Both the position numbers and the translations under genes were made by a program. Under the pieces are notes generated by a model, which did no database searches, had not been told where the DNA came from, and saw only the letters and a program-made list of their open reading frames with translations. Of a stretch of DNA of 64,000 bases, positions 15,286 through 23,105 are shown in pieces. Origin of the DNA: Selenomonas sp. AB3002 (GTDB lineage Bacteria > Bacillota > Negativicutes > Selenomonadales > Selenomonadaceae). The stretch lies in the NCBI RefSeq assembly GCF_000702545.1, contig NZ_JNIO01000008.1, positions 1,426,001 to 1,490,000 on the forward strand, written 5' to 3'. How positions within the stretch are numbered: position 1 is the first letter of the stretch; each line of letters begins with the position of its first letter.

Positions 15286-17856
15286 TCAGTTATCATGTTC
15301 TCTTCTATCGCAGGCCGCCAGGCAATATTCAAATTCCTCCATAGCCTTTCTGTTGTACTCATCAATATCCAAATCATAGTCACAAGGGACCTGCCCCAAC
15401 ATAAACTTCTTCATTCCCTCGTAAATATCCTCAACTTCCATGCCAATTACCAATTGGCCTCTTTCGCAACAACTATCTTCTACTGTAGCGAAATTGGAAA
15501 CGATGATGGGCAAATGGAGGATGCGAGCCTCAAGAATGACAATGGGCTGTCCTTCATAATGTGATGGCATAACAAAGCAATCACATTTCTCCATAATAGG
15601 GAATGGATTATCTAAATTTCCCGTCATGACAACACAATCCTCAAGCTTATAGGCGGTTATAACCTGACGCAACCTCTTTTCATCAGGACCAGCGCCAATC
15701 AGATAAAGCTCAGTATCGGCATATTCATTATGGAGCATCGCAAAAGCCCTAACCAAAGCTTCCGTATTCTTAGCTTCTGCCAATCTCCCAACTGTTACAA
15801 ATGTTTTTTTATAATTTGATGGCCAACGAACCAAAAGTCCTTCTCTAAGTTCTTTCTTGTAAGCGCTTATGAAAAAATCTCCCTGACTAGTTCTTAGTCC
15901 ACCATAATTTTCCAGTCCTAAAAGGACCTTTTCTTTATTAAAAAAATTTCTTACATATAAATGCTTACATTTTATTCCCAGCCTATCAAAATATCGTGCA
16001 TTTTCCTTCATAACAGCATGAGAACAACTCACACAACCATCAAACAACGAATACAGCTGATATATATTATCCAAATCTCTTCTAAGAGCATAAGATCCTT
16101 TATTGTTTAACCTGTTATATTCTTTTTCCATGGTATTATGCATCCAAATAAGTTTTTTGGTTTTAAGCTGTGACGCGTAAATATTGGCAAAAAATGCAGA
16201 AAAGCCACTAAATTCTATGATATAATCAAATTTAGCATTCCCAAAACATCTTCTATACTCAATTTCATAAAACTCCTTTGGAAATAGATTTGATCCACTT
16301 TCTATAGTGATAGCATTGTCAATGCATGACTCTATACGGGCATAAGTTTCAATATTATTTATTCTTGCACCAATTCTAGCAATAACTCGAACATCATCAT
16401 CCAGGCTTTTGAGATATTCACAATAACAATCTCCGAATCCTTGCGCTTGTACTGCGTAGAATGATACATCGTACTTCTCTTTATCCAGCTTTTCCATAAA
16501 ATTCAGAGCTGCTGTACTTATACCATTAAATCTAATACCACCAATATGAACCAATAGCTTAATCTTATTATTCTTCAGTTCCTTCGTATATGTCTCATCC
16601 CCGAAGAAAACTGCATCAACGACACGTTCACATACCTTTCCATCTTCTAAATAGGCGAATTTATTTATAGCTTCTTCATATCTACTATATGTAAAGAATT
16701 CCTTATAATGCTCCAAATCCCGAATCCATTCGCCCAACTGATCAAGATTATCCGTCACCGGCCCTGGCAAATAATCTACAGTAAAATACAATCCTCTGCT
16801 CTCACTATATGCTTCCAAATCAGTAATATAGAAAAAAATCGGACGCTTTGTAACCAGAAAATCAAAGAAAATACTGGAATAATCAGAGATGAGGACATCT
16901 GTCACTCCAAGCAGCTTATTGGTATCGACCACAGCGGGAATGAAATTATCCTGCATCAAGCCTTTTTGCACTAATGCTTCATATACAATCTGATGTGGTT
17001 TAACCAATATCTGGTACTCAGCCATATCCACAAACTGACTAATTTTTTTTATGAATGCTTCGTATTCATCAACAATATCCAAATCTATGTATGATATACC
17101 ATACTTTTCTCCCCGCCAGGTAGGGGCATAAAGTATCAACTTTTTATTAACATCATACTTAACACCACATCTTGTAAGAACCTTCTGTATTTCATATTTA
17201 TCCGCATCAAACATGCAGTCAATACGGGGATGGCCTGCCTCAATCACCTTTCCTGGATATATCCCCTCAAGCTTGAACGAATTCCTATATATATCTGTCA
17301 TGTATTCAGCCGGACTTATTACATAGTCAGTAAATAGCAAATTCCTGATCATATTGGCTGTACCAGCCTTACCATCAGGTACATCAAAGCCAAGATATTT
17401 GAGGGGTATGCCATGCCAGGTGTTGATTACCACCTGACTATCCTTTGGTGTAAAGTAATTGGGCCATGTAACATTATTGATTAGATATTTAGCCGTAGAA
17501 ATATAATAAAAGTATTCATTGGAATATGGCTTTGTAAAAACAATATTATCATAATCAGCATACATTTCTATAGCTGTATCCCTAAACTCACTCTCCTCCA
17601 ATGACCAAACGTGTGTATAGCCTTCAAAGCGTGGATCATCCAATAAGTACCTGAATATTTGACCAGGATTACAGGTAATGCCTCTGCCTGAGAAGGCCTC
17701 ATACATAATCATTTTCTCGTTAACATTTGTGTTTATGTAGGCATCATAATAATCACTGCGTACTCTAAACCATTCCCTAGTATCATACAAATTCTGTGCA
17801 GCCTTCAGTCTTGCCTCATACCCATTGAGCTGTTTTAATTTATTGCTGTCCACCAT
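15286..17856 (-). CDS. TagF-like CDP-glycerol glycerophosphotransferase fused to GT4 glycosyltransferase
   Basis: An 856-residue protein. Residues about 45-410 match the CDP-glycerol:polyglycerophosphate transferase family, with YLINNVTWPNYFTPK, VINTWHGIPLKYLG, LILYAPTWRGEKYG and TDVLISDYSSIFFDFL. Residues about 430-850 are a GT-B/GT4 domain with TFVTVGRLAEAKNTEALVRA, LYLIGAGPDEKRL and HYEGQPIVILEARILHLPII. The gene is AT-rich compared with its downstream neighbours. It follows tagD by 21 bases, which fits use of CDP-glycerol made by TagD to build a glycerol-phosphate-containing polymer or to add glycerol phosphate to a polymer. Confidence 0.87.
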   Translation of the reverse strand: MVDSNKLKQLNGYEARLKAAQNLYDTREWFRVRSDYYDAYINTNVNEKMIMYEAFSGRGITCNPGQIFRYLLDDPRFEGYTHVWSLEESEFRDTAIEMYADYDNIVFTKPYSNEYFYYISTAKYLINNVTWPNYFTPKDSQVVINTWHGIPLKYLGFDVPDGKAGTANMIRNLLFTDYVISPAEYMTDIYRNSFKLEGIYPGKVIEAGHPRIDCMFDADKYEIQKVLTRCGVKYDVNKKLILYAPTWRGEKYGISYIDLDIVDEYEAFIKKISQFVDMAEYQILVKPHQIVYEALVQKGLMQDNFIPAVVDTNKLLGVTDVLISDYSSIFFDFLVTKRPIFFYITDLEAYSESRGLYFTVDYLPGPVTDNLDQLGEWIRDLEHYKEFFTYSRYEEAINKFAYLEDGKVCERVVDAVFFGDETYTKELKNNKIKLLVHIGGIRFNGISTAALNFMEKLDKEKYDVSFYAVQAQGFGDCYCEYLKSLDDDVRVIARIGARINNIETYARIESCIDNAITIESGSNLFPKEFYEIEYRRCFGNAKFDYIIEFSGFSAFFANIYASQLKTKKLIWMHNTMEKEYNRLNNKGSYALRRDLDNIYQLYSLFDGCVSCSHAVMKENARYFDRLGIKCKHLYVRNFFNKEKVLLGLENYGGLRTSQGDFFISAYKKELREGLLVRWPSNYKKTFVTVGRLAEAKNTEALVRAFAMLHNEYADTELYLIGAGPDEKRLRQVITAYKLEDCVVMTGNLDNPFPIMEKCDCFVMPSHYEGQPIVILEARILHLPIIVSNFATVEDSCCERGQLVIGMEVEDIYEGMKKFMLGQVPCDYDLDIDEYNRKAMEEFEYCLAACDRREHDN

Positions 17857-17877
17857 GTGAAATAACTCCCCTAAATA

Positions 17878-18270
17878 TTATTTATGCAAATCCTTCTTTA
17901 TCTGCGTAGTGCTGATTTCCGGAGTACGGGGCAAATACACTACCTCACACCCTTCTTCCTCCAAGAAATCAAACTTCCCTTTCCAGTCATCCCCCATAAC
18001 CATGATGTCCGCCTGGTAAAGCTTTACATCCCTGCGTTTCTGCTCCCAGTTTTCCTCTGGTATCACCAGATCTACATAACGAATGGACTCCAGCAGTTCC
18101 TTGCGCTGTTCATAGGTGAAATAACATTTTTTCTGCTTCTCCCGCCAGTTGAACTCCTCTGTGGAAAGAGCAACAATCAAATAGTCTCCCAAAGCCCGAG
18201 CCCTTCTCAGCAAGTTGATATGACCATAATGCAGCAAGTCAAAAGTTCCATAAGTTATAACCCTTTTCAT
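17878..18270 (-). CDS. tagD: Glycerol-3-phosphate cytidylyltransferase
   Basis: A 130-residue cytidylyltransferase, the usual TagD length, making CDP-glycerol from CTP and glycerol 3-phosphate. The nucleotide-binding motif GTFDLLHYGHINLLRRA holds the HxGH histidines, and RTPEISTTQIK corresponds to the family motif RTxGISTT with Glu in place of Gly. Start 18270 is chosen because homology begins there and AGGAG lies upstream; the open frame to 18381 adds an unrelated tail. It is first in the polysaccharide operon. Confidence 0.92.
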   Translation of the reverse strand: MKRVITYGTFDLLHYGHINLLRRARALGDYLIVALSTEEFNWREKQKKCYFTYEQRKELLESIRYVDLVIPEENWEQKRRDVKLYQADIMVMGDDWKGKFDFLEEEGCEVVYLPRTPEISTTQIKKDLHK

Positions 18271-18348
18271 TTTCTCATCCGCTCCTTTTGATTGTCCTGT
18301 CCTCTTACACTTCACCTGTTTCGTACATCCAAATGGGCGCACGAAAAG

Positions 18349-18377
18349 AAGCCAAGCGCATATCCTACGCTTGGCTT
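18349..18377 (-). terminator. Hairpin in tagD leader (possible attenuator)
   Basis: AAGCCAAGCG (18349-18358) pairs with CGCTTGGCTT (18368-18377), a ten-base perfect stem with a nine-base loop. On the minus strand it is followed by TCTTTTCG, so it may be a weak terminator or attenuator about 80 bases before tagD. Confidence 0.4.
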
Positions 18378-18426
18378 GCAAAATCTAATGTATAATTATA
18401 AGGAGAGACTACAGGCGCATTATTCT

Positions 18427-18445
18427 GAATTATCTCAGATAATTC
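18427..18445. promoter_or_regulatory. Palindrome, possible operator
   Basis: GAATTATCTcAGATAATTC is a perfect inverted repeat of nine-base arms around one base. It lies between the two candidate -10 boxes upstream of tagD. A dimeric regulator site is possible; no known consensus is recognised. Confidence 0.3.
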
Positions 18446-18707
18446 GCCACTATGCCCCCCCCCCTGTGAACATATGTCTATTCAGATTATACATAAGGGC
18501 TGAACATGTCTTTTTTTCCATCTTCAACAACATAGCAGACACACACCCCTCTATCATCAGAATTCCTAATGATTAAAATCATCCCTCACAGGATACCATA
18601 TCTAAAAAAAATTTGCAAGAGATAGAAACACTCCATGTGATTGAAACACTCCACCTTACTCCCCAAAGGTCAGTCCGTACTGCCACGGCTCCCTTGTCTC
18701 GCGGTGC

Positions 18708-20186
18708 TCAGATCCTGCTATTCCCCACCTCGTCAAAGGTGCGGGTGATGCTCTCGGCAGGAGCCTTATCCAGCAGGCTCACCACATAGATGGCAAGCAG
18801 CGAGAAGATGAAGCCGGGCACGATCTCATAAAGGCCCAGCCAGGCGAACTGCTTCCAGATGAGGACGGTGAGGCCGCCCACCACGATGCCAGCCAGCACG
18901 CCATTCCTAGTGGTCCTGCGCCAGAACAGGGACATGAGCACAGCGGGGCCAAAGGCGGCGCCGAAGCCTGCCCAGGCGTAGGACACCATATCCAGGATGA
19001 AGCTGTTGGGATTCAGGGCAAAGCCGATGGCCATGGCCGCAATGGCCAGCACGGAAATACGGCTGACCCAGACCAGTTCCTTTTGCTCTGCCTTGCTATT
19101 TATCATGGAACGATAAAAGTCCTGCGACACAGCAGAAGCCGCCACCAGCAGCTGGGAAGATGCGGTGCTCATGATGGCTGCCAGCACTGCTGCCAGTATC
19201 ATGCCTGCTATGGCAGAGGGGAACATGGTATTGGTCATCACCAGGAACACCGTCTCACGGTTGGCTTCCGTCAACGGCTCGGTGAGGAACACTGAGCCCA
19301 CCATGCCCACGGCCAGGGCCGCAGCCAGGGAAAGCACCACCCATACCATGGCAATATTGGTAGCCTGGGGAATGTCCTTGGTGCTCTTGATGGCCATGAA
19401 GCGCACGAGGATGTGGGGCTGGCCGAAATAGCCGATGCCCCAACCCATCAGGGAGATGATCTCCAACGCCGTGATGGTGCTGCCGTCCACCTTCTGGAAA
19501 GGCTCGAAAAAGGAAGCATGGTAGGTATTGATAGCCTCAATCGTAGCTCCCGGCCCCCCCAGGAGCATCATGGCAAAGAGTGGCACAATCAAAATGGCGA
19601 AGAACATCATGACACCCTGAATGAAGTCCGTGCGGGACACTGCCAAAAAGCCCCCGGTGAGGGTGTAAAACACCACCGCCCCCGCAGAAAGCAGCAAGGC
19701 TGTAGCGTAATCCATGCCAAAGATAGTCTCAAAGAGCCTGCCCCCGGACACGAAGCCGGAAGCGCTGTAGATGACGAAGAAAATCAGGATAAAGATGGCA
19801 GGGATTACCCGCAGGAGACGCGAAGTGTCCTCAAAGCGATTCTCCAGAAAATCCGGCAGGGTCAGTGAATTGTGGGCCAGCTCTGTATAGACCCGCAGAC
19901 GGGCCGCCACAAAGCGCCAGTTGGCCCAGGTGCCAATCACTATTCCCAGGGTGATCCACCCGGCATTGAGCCCCGCCACATAGGCAAAGCCCGGCACCCC
20001 CATGAGCATCCAGCCGGACATATCCGAAGCCTCGGCGGAAAGGGAAGTGACCCAGGCACCCAATTTGCGGTTACCAAGGAAGTAATCGCTCATATTGCGA
20101 GTACGGCGGTAATAGTAGACGCCAATGCTCATCATAATGAGCATGTAGACAACGAAAGTAATGATAATGGCTATATCATGTGTCAA
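18708..20186 (-). CDS. putP: Sodium/proline symporter
   Basis: A 492-residue, twelve- to thirteen-helix transporter of the solute:sodium symporter family, PutP subgroup. Visible features are NMSDYFLGNRKLGAWVTSLSAEASDMSGWMLMGVPG near the N terminus, GWGIGYFGQPHILVRFMAI in the middle and MILAAVLAAIMSTASSQLLVAASAVSQDFY, all typical of PutP. TTG at 20186 is chosen: GGGGG lies six bases upstream and the mature family start is there. It imports proline with Na+ across the inner membrane. It is monocistronic and divergent from the flavoprotein gene. Confidence 0.9.
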   Translation of the reverse strand: MTHDIAIIITFVVYMLIMMSIGVYYYRRTRNMSDYFLGNRKLGAWVTSLSAEASDMSGWMLMGVPGFAYVAGLNAGWITLGIVIGTWANWRFVAARLRVYTELAHNSLTLPDFLENRFEDTSRLLRVIPAIFILIFFVIYSASGFVSGGRLFETIFGMDYATALLLSAGAVVFYTLTGGFLAVSRTDFIQGVMMFFAILIVPLFAMMLLGGPGATIEAINTYHASFFEPFQKVDGSTITALEIISLMGWGIGYFGQPHILVRFMAIKSTKDIPQATNIAMVWVVLSLAAALAVGMVGSVFLTEPLTEANRETVFLVMTNTMFPSAIAGMILAAVLAAIMSTASSQLLVAASAVSQDFYRSMINSKAEQKELVWVSRISVLAIAAMAIGFALNPNSFILDMVSYAWAGFGAAFGPAVLMSLFWRRTTRNGVLAGIVVGGLTVLIWKQFAWLGLYEIVPGFIFSLLAIYVVSLLDKAPAESITRTFDEVGNSRI

Positions 20187-20509
20187 AGAATTTCCCCCTT
20201 TACTTGAATAAAGTTTACAACATAGCACCCATTATAACATATTTTCTCCTTCAATGCTCTACTAATATACACATATTTTGTATGCAAGATATATTCCATA
20301 GACATAGTGTACAAGCTATAATTTTTTTAAAAAATAATGCTTGCATTCTGTAAACACTTCCCGTATACTATCTTAGGTTTGTTTCCAAACCGATCCCATT
20401 AGGTATGATTCGCAGATGGATTTTCAGCAGATTCTTTGCAGCATTCTCACTGAAAATTTTCTCTGCGTACTTTTCGTGCGCAAAAACGCATGTATTTAGG
20501 AGGACAACT
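20187..20509. other. 323-bp divergent intergenic region between putP and flavoprotein gene
   Basis: AT-rich. It contains the flavoprotein promoter at 20341-20369 and about 130 bases of 5' leader after it. No gene is supported; an in-frame extension of the flavoprotein to 20405 lacks an RBS and homology. No clear putP promoter was identified. Confidence 0.6.
20341..20369 (+). promoter_or_regulatory. Sigma-70-type promoter for the flavoprotein gene
   Basis: TTGCAT (20341-20346), a 17-base spacer and TATACT (20364-20369). It lies 140 bases before the start codon, leaving a leader of about 130 nt. Confidence 0.6.
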
Positions 20510-21886
20510 ATGAATAAGTATGATGTGGCAATCGTGGGCGGCGGCCCTGCTGGTATCTTTGCGGCCTATGAGCTTTGCCTGAAAAAGCCAGAGCTGAAGA
20601 TCATCCTGCTGGAGTCAGGCAAGGATATCTATAACCGTGTCTGCCCCATTTCAGCAGGCAAGGTGAAGAGCTGCATCGGCTGCAAGCCCTGCAGCATCAT
20701 GCGCGGCTTCGGCGGCGCAGGCGCCTTCTCCGACGGCAAGTACAACTTCACCACCCAGTTCGGCGGCTGGCTCAACGAATATCTGGATGACAACGAGGTC
20801 ATGGACCTCATCAACTATGTGGACAAAATCAACCAGGAACACGGCGCTCCCAGCCAGGTCTTCTCCACAACGAACTCCGATCTCGGCCGCCAGGCCCTGC
20901 AGCATGACCTGCACCTGCTGTCTGCCAGCGTCCGCCATTTGGGCACGGAAAACAACCTGAAAATGCTTCAGGCCACCTACGAGCACCTGAAGGATAAGGT
21001 GGAGTTCCGCTTTGAGTGCCCTGTGGAGCACATCGATTCCGATGGCAAGGGCACCAATGGCATTACTCTGGAGAGCGGCGAGAAGATTGAAGCCGAGTAT
21101 CTTATCGTAGCTCCTGGCCGCGCCGGGGCCGAGTGGTTCTCCAACGAGTGCGAACGCCTTGGCCTCCAGCAGGAAAACAACCGCGTAGACGTGGGCGTGC
21201 GGGTGGAGACTCCCGACGAGGTGTGGAACCACATCACCAGCCAGGTATATGAGGCCAAGCTGGTGTACCGCACCAAGCGCTACGGCGACTCCGTGCGCAC
21301 CTTCTGCATGAACCCCCACGGCCATGTGGTCATGGAGAACACTGACGGTATCATGACTGTCAATGGCCATTCCTACAGTGACCCCAAGCTCCAGAGCAAG
21401 AACACCAACTTCGCCCTGCTGGTGAGCAACCGCTTCACCGAGCCCTTCAAGGAACCCCATCAGTACGGCAAGCGCATTGCCTCCTTCTCCAATATGCTGG
21501 GAGGCGGCATCATCGTCCAGCGCTTCGGCGACCTCATGAAAGGCCGCCGCACCAACGCCCACCGCATGAGCAAGAGCTTCACGGTGCCCACCCTGGCCGC
21601 CACCCCCGGCGACCTGTCTCTGGTGCTGCCCAAGCGCCACCTGGACAACATCATAGAGATGATCCAGGCCCTGAACACAGTAGCTCCCGGCATGACCAAT
21701 GATGATACCCTGCTCTACGGCGTCGAGGTGAAATTCTACAGCTCCCGGGTAGTCCTCACCAAGGATCTGGAAACCGAGCACAAGAACATCTTCGCCATCG
21801 GCGACGGCGCCGGCGTAACCCGCGGCCTCTCCCAGGCCAGCGCCAGCGGCGTGCACGTGGCAAGAGCTATCTTAGGGAGAATGTAA
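20510..21886 (+). CDS. FAD-dependent dehydrogenase (COG2509-type)
   Basis: A 458-residue flavoprotein. The dinucleotide-binding motif VAIVGGGPAGIFAAYEL is at the N terminus, followed by the conserved cysteine-rich CPISAGKVKSCIGCKPC and GGAGAFSDGKYN. The C-terminal FAD motif is NIFAIGDGAGVTRGLSQA. This is the layout of the uncharacterised FAD-dependent dehydrogenases of COG2509. The start at 20510 follows AGGAGG by six bases. The reaction is not known. It is the only gene of its transcript and is followed by two terminators. Confidence 0.87.
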   Translation: MNKYDVAIVGGGPAGIFAAYELCLKKPELKIILLESGKDIYNRVCPISAGKVKSCIGCKPCSIMRGFGGAGAFSDGKYNFTTQFGGWLNEYLDDNEVMDLINYVDKINQEHGAPSQVFSTTNSDLGRQALQHDLHLLSASVRHLGTENNLKMLQATYEHLKDKVEFRFECPVEHIDSDGKGTNGITLESGEKIEAEYLIVAPGRAGAEWFSNECERLGLQQENNRVDVGVRVETPDEVWNHITSQVYEAKLVYRTKRYGDSVRTFCMNPHGHVVMENTDGIMTVNGHSYSDPKLQSKNTNFALLVSNRFTEPFKEPHQYGKRIASFSNMLGGGIIVQRFGDLMKGRRTNAHRMSKSFTVPTLAATPGDLSLVLPKRHLDNIIEMIQALNTVAPGMTNDDTLLYGVEVKFYSSRVVLTKDLETEHKNIFAIGDGAGVTRGLSQASASGVHVARAILGRM

Positions 21887-21899
21887 TCCCCGGGACCGC

Positions 21900-21935
21900 G
21901 TAAACATGCCACTGGCATGTTTACCTTTTGGTTCG
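21900..21935 (+). terminator. Rho-independent terminator of flavoprotein gene
   Basis: GTAAACATGCC (21900-21910), loop ACT, GGCATGTTTAC (21914-21924): a perfect eleven-base stem followed by a T-rich tract. Confidence 0.8.
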
Positions 21936-21980
21936 TTTTCTTTGCGCCAAAGAAAATGAACAGACGGCACTATGAGCACA

Positions 21981-22023
21981 AAAAATTTCCCTTCAACGGA
22001 CAAACCGTTGAAGGGAATTTTTA
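21981..22023. terminator. Bidirectional terminator between convergent genes
   Basis: TTCCCTTCAACGG (21987-21999) pairs with CCGTTGAAGGGAA (22005-22017). An A run precedes and a T run follows it, so it can stop the flavoprotein and HD-GYP transcripts. Confidence 0.85.
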
Positions 22024-23100
22024 TGCCTCTAATTCCGCAGCCGTAAGGATAGCCTTGACCTTCAGATCCGTATGGACTTCAAGATCTATGAACTCATCTT
22101 GGACTGTATGTATCATGGGTTTCGCCACAATGCAGCTTTCTGGGATATAGACAATCCTTCCCCGCACCCCATTAGAAATCTCCACCCATGTGCCAATCAA
22201 AGCCCGGCAGGTCTGCCGCATGAACTGCACCGTATACACCGGGTCCAGTTTCCCTGACATAGTGTCGTCTGCCATAGCCGCAAAAGCATCAAAGGGAGAA
22301 TACCGGGGCACGAAGGCCCTGTCACTGGCCATGGCATCATAAATGTCCAAGAAGGCAATGATGCGTCCGTTGACAGAAATCTGCTCTCCTTCAAGCCCCT
22401 GCGGATAGCCGGAGCCATCACAGCGCTCGTGATGCTGGGCAGCACCATTCAGCACTTCCTGCCGGTTTTCTCCGGCATTTTTCAGCATGGCTATGCCAAA
22501 CTCCGTGTGCCGCTTGATATAAGCAAATTCCTCTGCTGTCAGGGGATCCGTCTTGTCCAAAAGAGCTCTGTCAATGCTGAGCTTGCCCACGTCATGGAGC
22601 AGGCCTGCCAGAGTAAGTTTCTCCCGCCTGTCCTGGTCCCATTCCAGCCAGCTGCCCATCAGGGCTGCCAGAATCCCCACATGAAGACTGTGGTGAAAAA
22701 GATATGCCCCTGCCCTCTCCATATTGTGTATCTGGGAGATGGCCTTGGCACCGTCTGCGGCCAGGTCATGGTTGATATCTGCCACAATGACATCCAGAAG
22801 GCCTCTGTCCAGCCTCCCCGCGGCAGCCAGGTTCAGCAGCAGGCGCTTCACCCTCTCATGGGCACGCTCGTAGCAAGCCACATAACCAGCATCCAGCAGA
22901 TGTTCCTTGCCGGGAATATCCACCACCTCGGCATCTTCATCTACATATATGGAATAGATGGGACGCTCCAACAGGCTGCAGATACTCTCCCGGGTAAGTA
23001 TCTGCCCTCTGCTCAGCAGGACTTCACCGTTCTCTGACAATACGTCACGACCGACCCTCATGCCTGCCCGAAGATTCTCTATGGCATAGGCTTGCACCAT
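22021..23100 (-). CDS. HD-GYP domain protein (probable cyclic di-GMP phosphodiesterase)
   Basis: A 359-residue protein. An N-terminal region of about 120 residues (MRVGRDVLSENGEVLLSRGQ) of the kind often found before HD-GYP domains is followed by the HD-GYP domain: LLHDVGK with the HD pair, YIKRHTEFG, and HHERCDGSGYPQGLEG with the GYP motif. HD-GYP proteins usually hydrolyse cyclic di-GMP in the cytoplasm. The C-terminal 80 residues (GTWVEISNGVRGRIVYIPE) are a small accessory segment common in this group. ATG 23100 with AAGGG nine bases upstream is preferred over TTG 23109, which would overlap the leuS stop. It sits five bases after leuS. Confidence 0.87.
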   Translation of the reverse strand: MVQAYAIENLRAGMRVGRDVLSENGEVLLSRGQILTRESICSLLERPIYSIYVDEDAEVVDIPGKEHLLDAGYVACYERAHERVKRLLLNLAAAGRLDRGLLDVIVADINHDLAADGAKAISQIHNMERAGAYLFHHSLHVGILAALMGSWLEWDQDRREKLTLAGLLHDVGKLSIDRALLDKTDPLTAEEFAYIKRHTEFGIAMLKNAGENRQEVLNGAAQHHERCDGSGYPQGLEGEQISVNGRIIAFLDIYDAMASDRAFVPRYSPFDAFAAMADDTMSGKLDPVYTVQFMRQTCRALIGTWVEISNGVRGRIVYIPESCIVAKPMIHTVQDEFIDLEVHTDLKVKAILTAAELEA

Positions 23101-23105
23101 TTCAA

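Larger units (their letters stand above)
18271..18707. other. 437-bp intergenic region upstream of the polysaccharide operon
   Basis: Read toward tagD it contains two TATAAT boxes (18491-18486 and 18400-18395), neither with a good -35. It also has a run of ten C (G on the transcribed-sense strand) at 18455-18464, a perfect 9-1-9 palindrome at 18427-18445, and a 10-bp stem at 18349-18377. No credible gene: an open frame on the plus strand through this region has no RBS and no recognisable protein. The part nearest putP (18560-18707) shows nothing specific. Confidence 0.6.

Noticed and set aside
18292-18576. ORF in the intergenic region upstream of tagD
   Set aside because: No RBS, crosses the C10 tract and the palindrome, sequence not protein-like.
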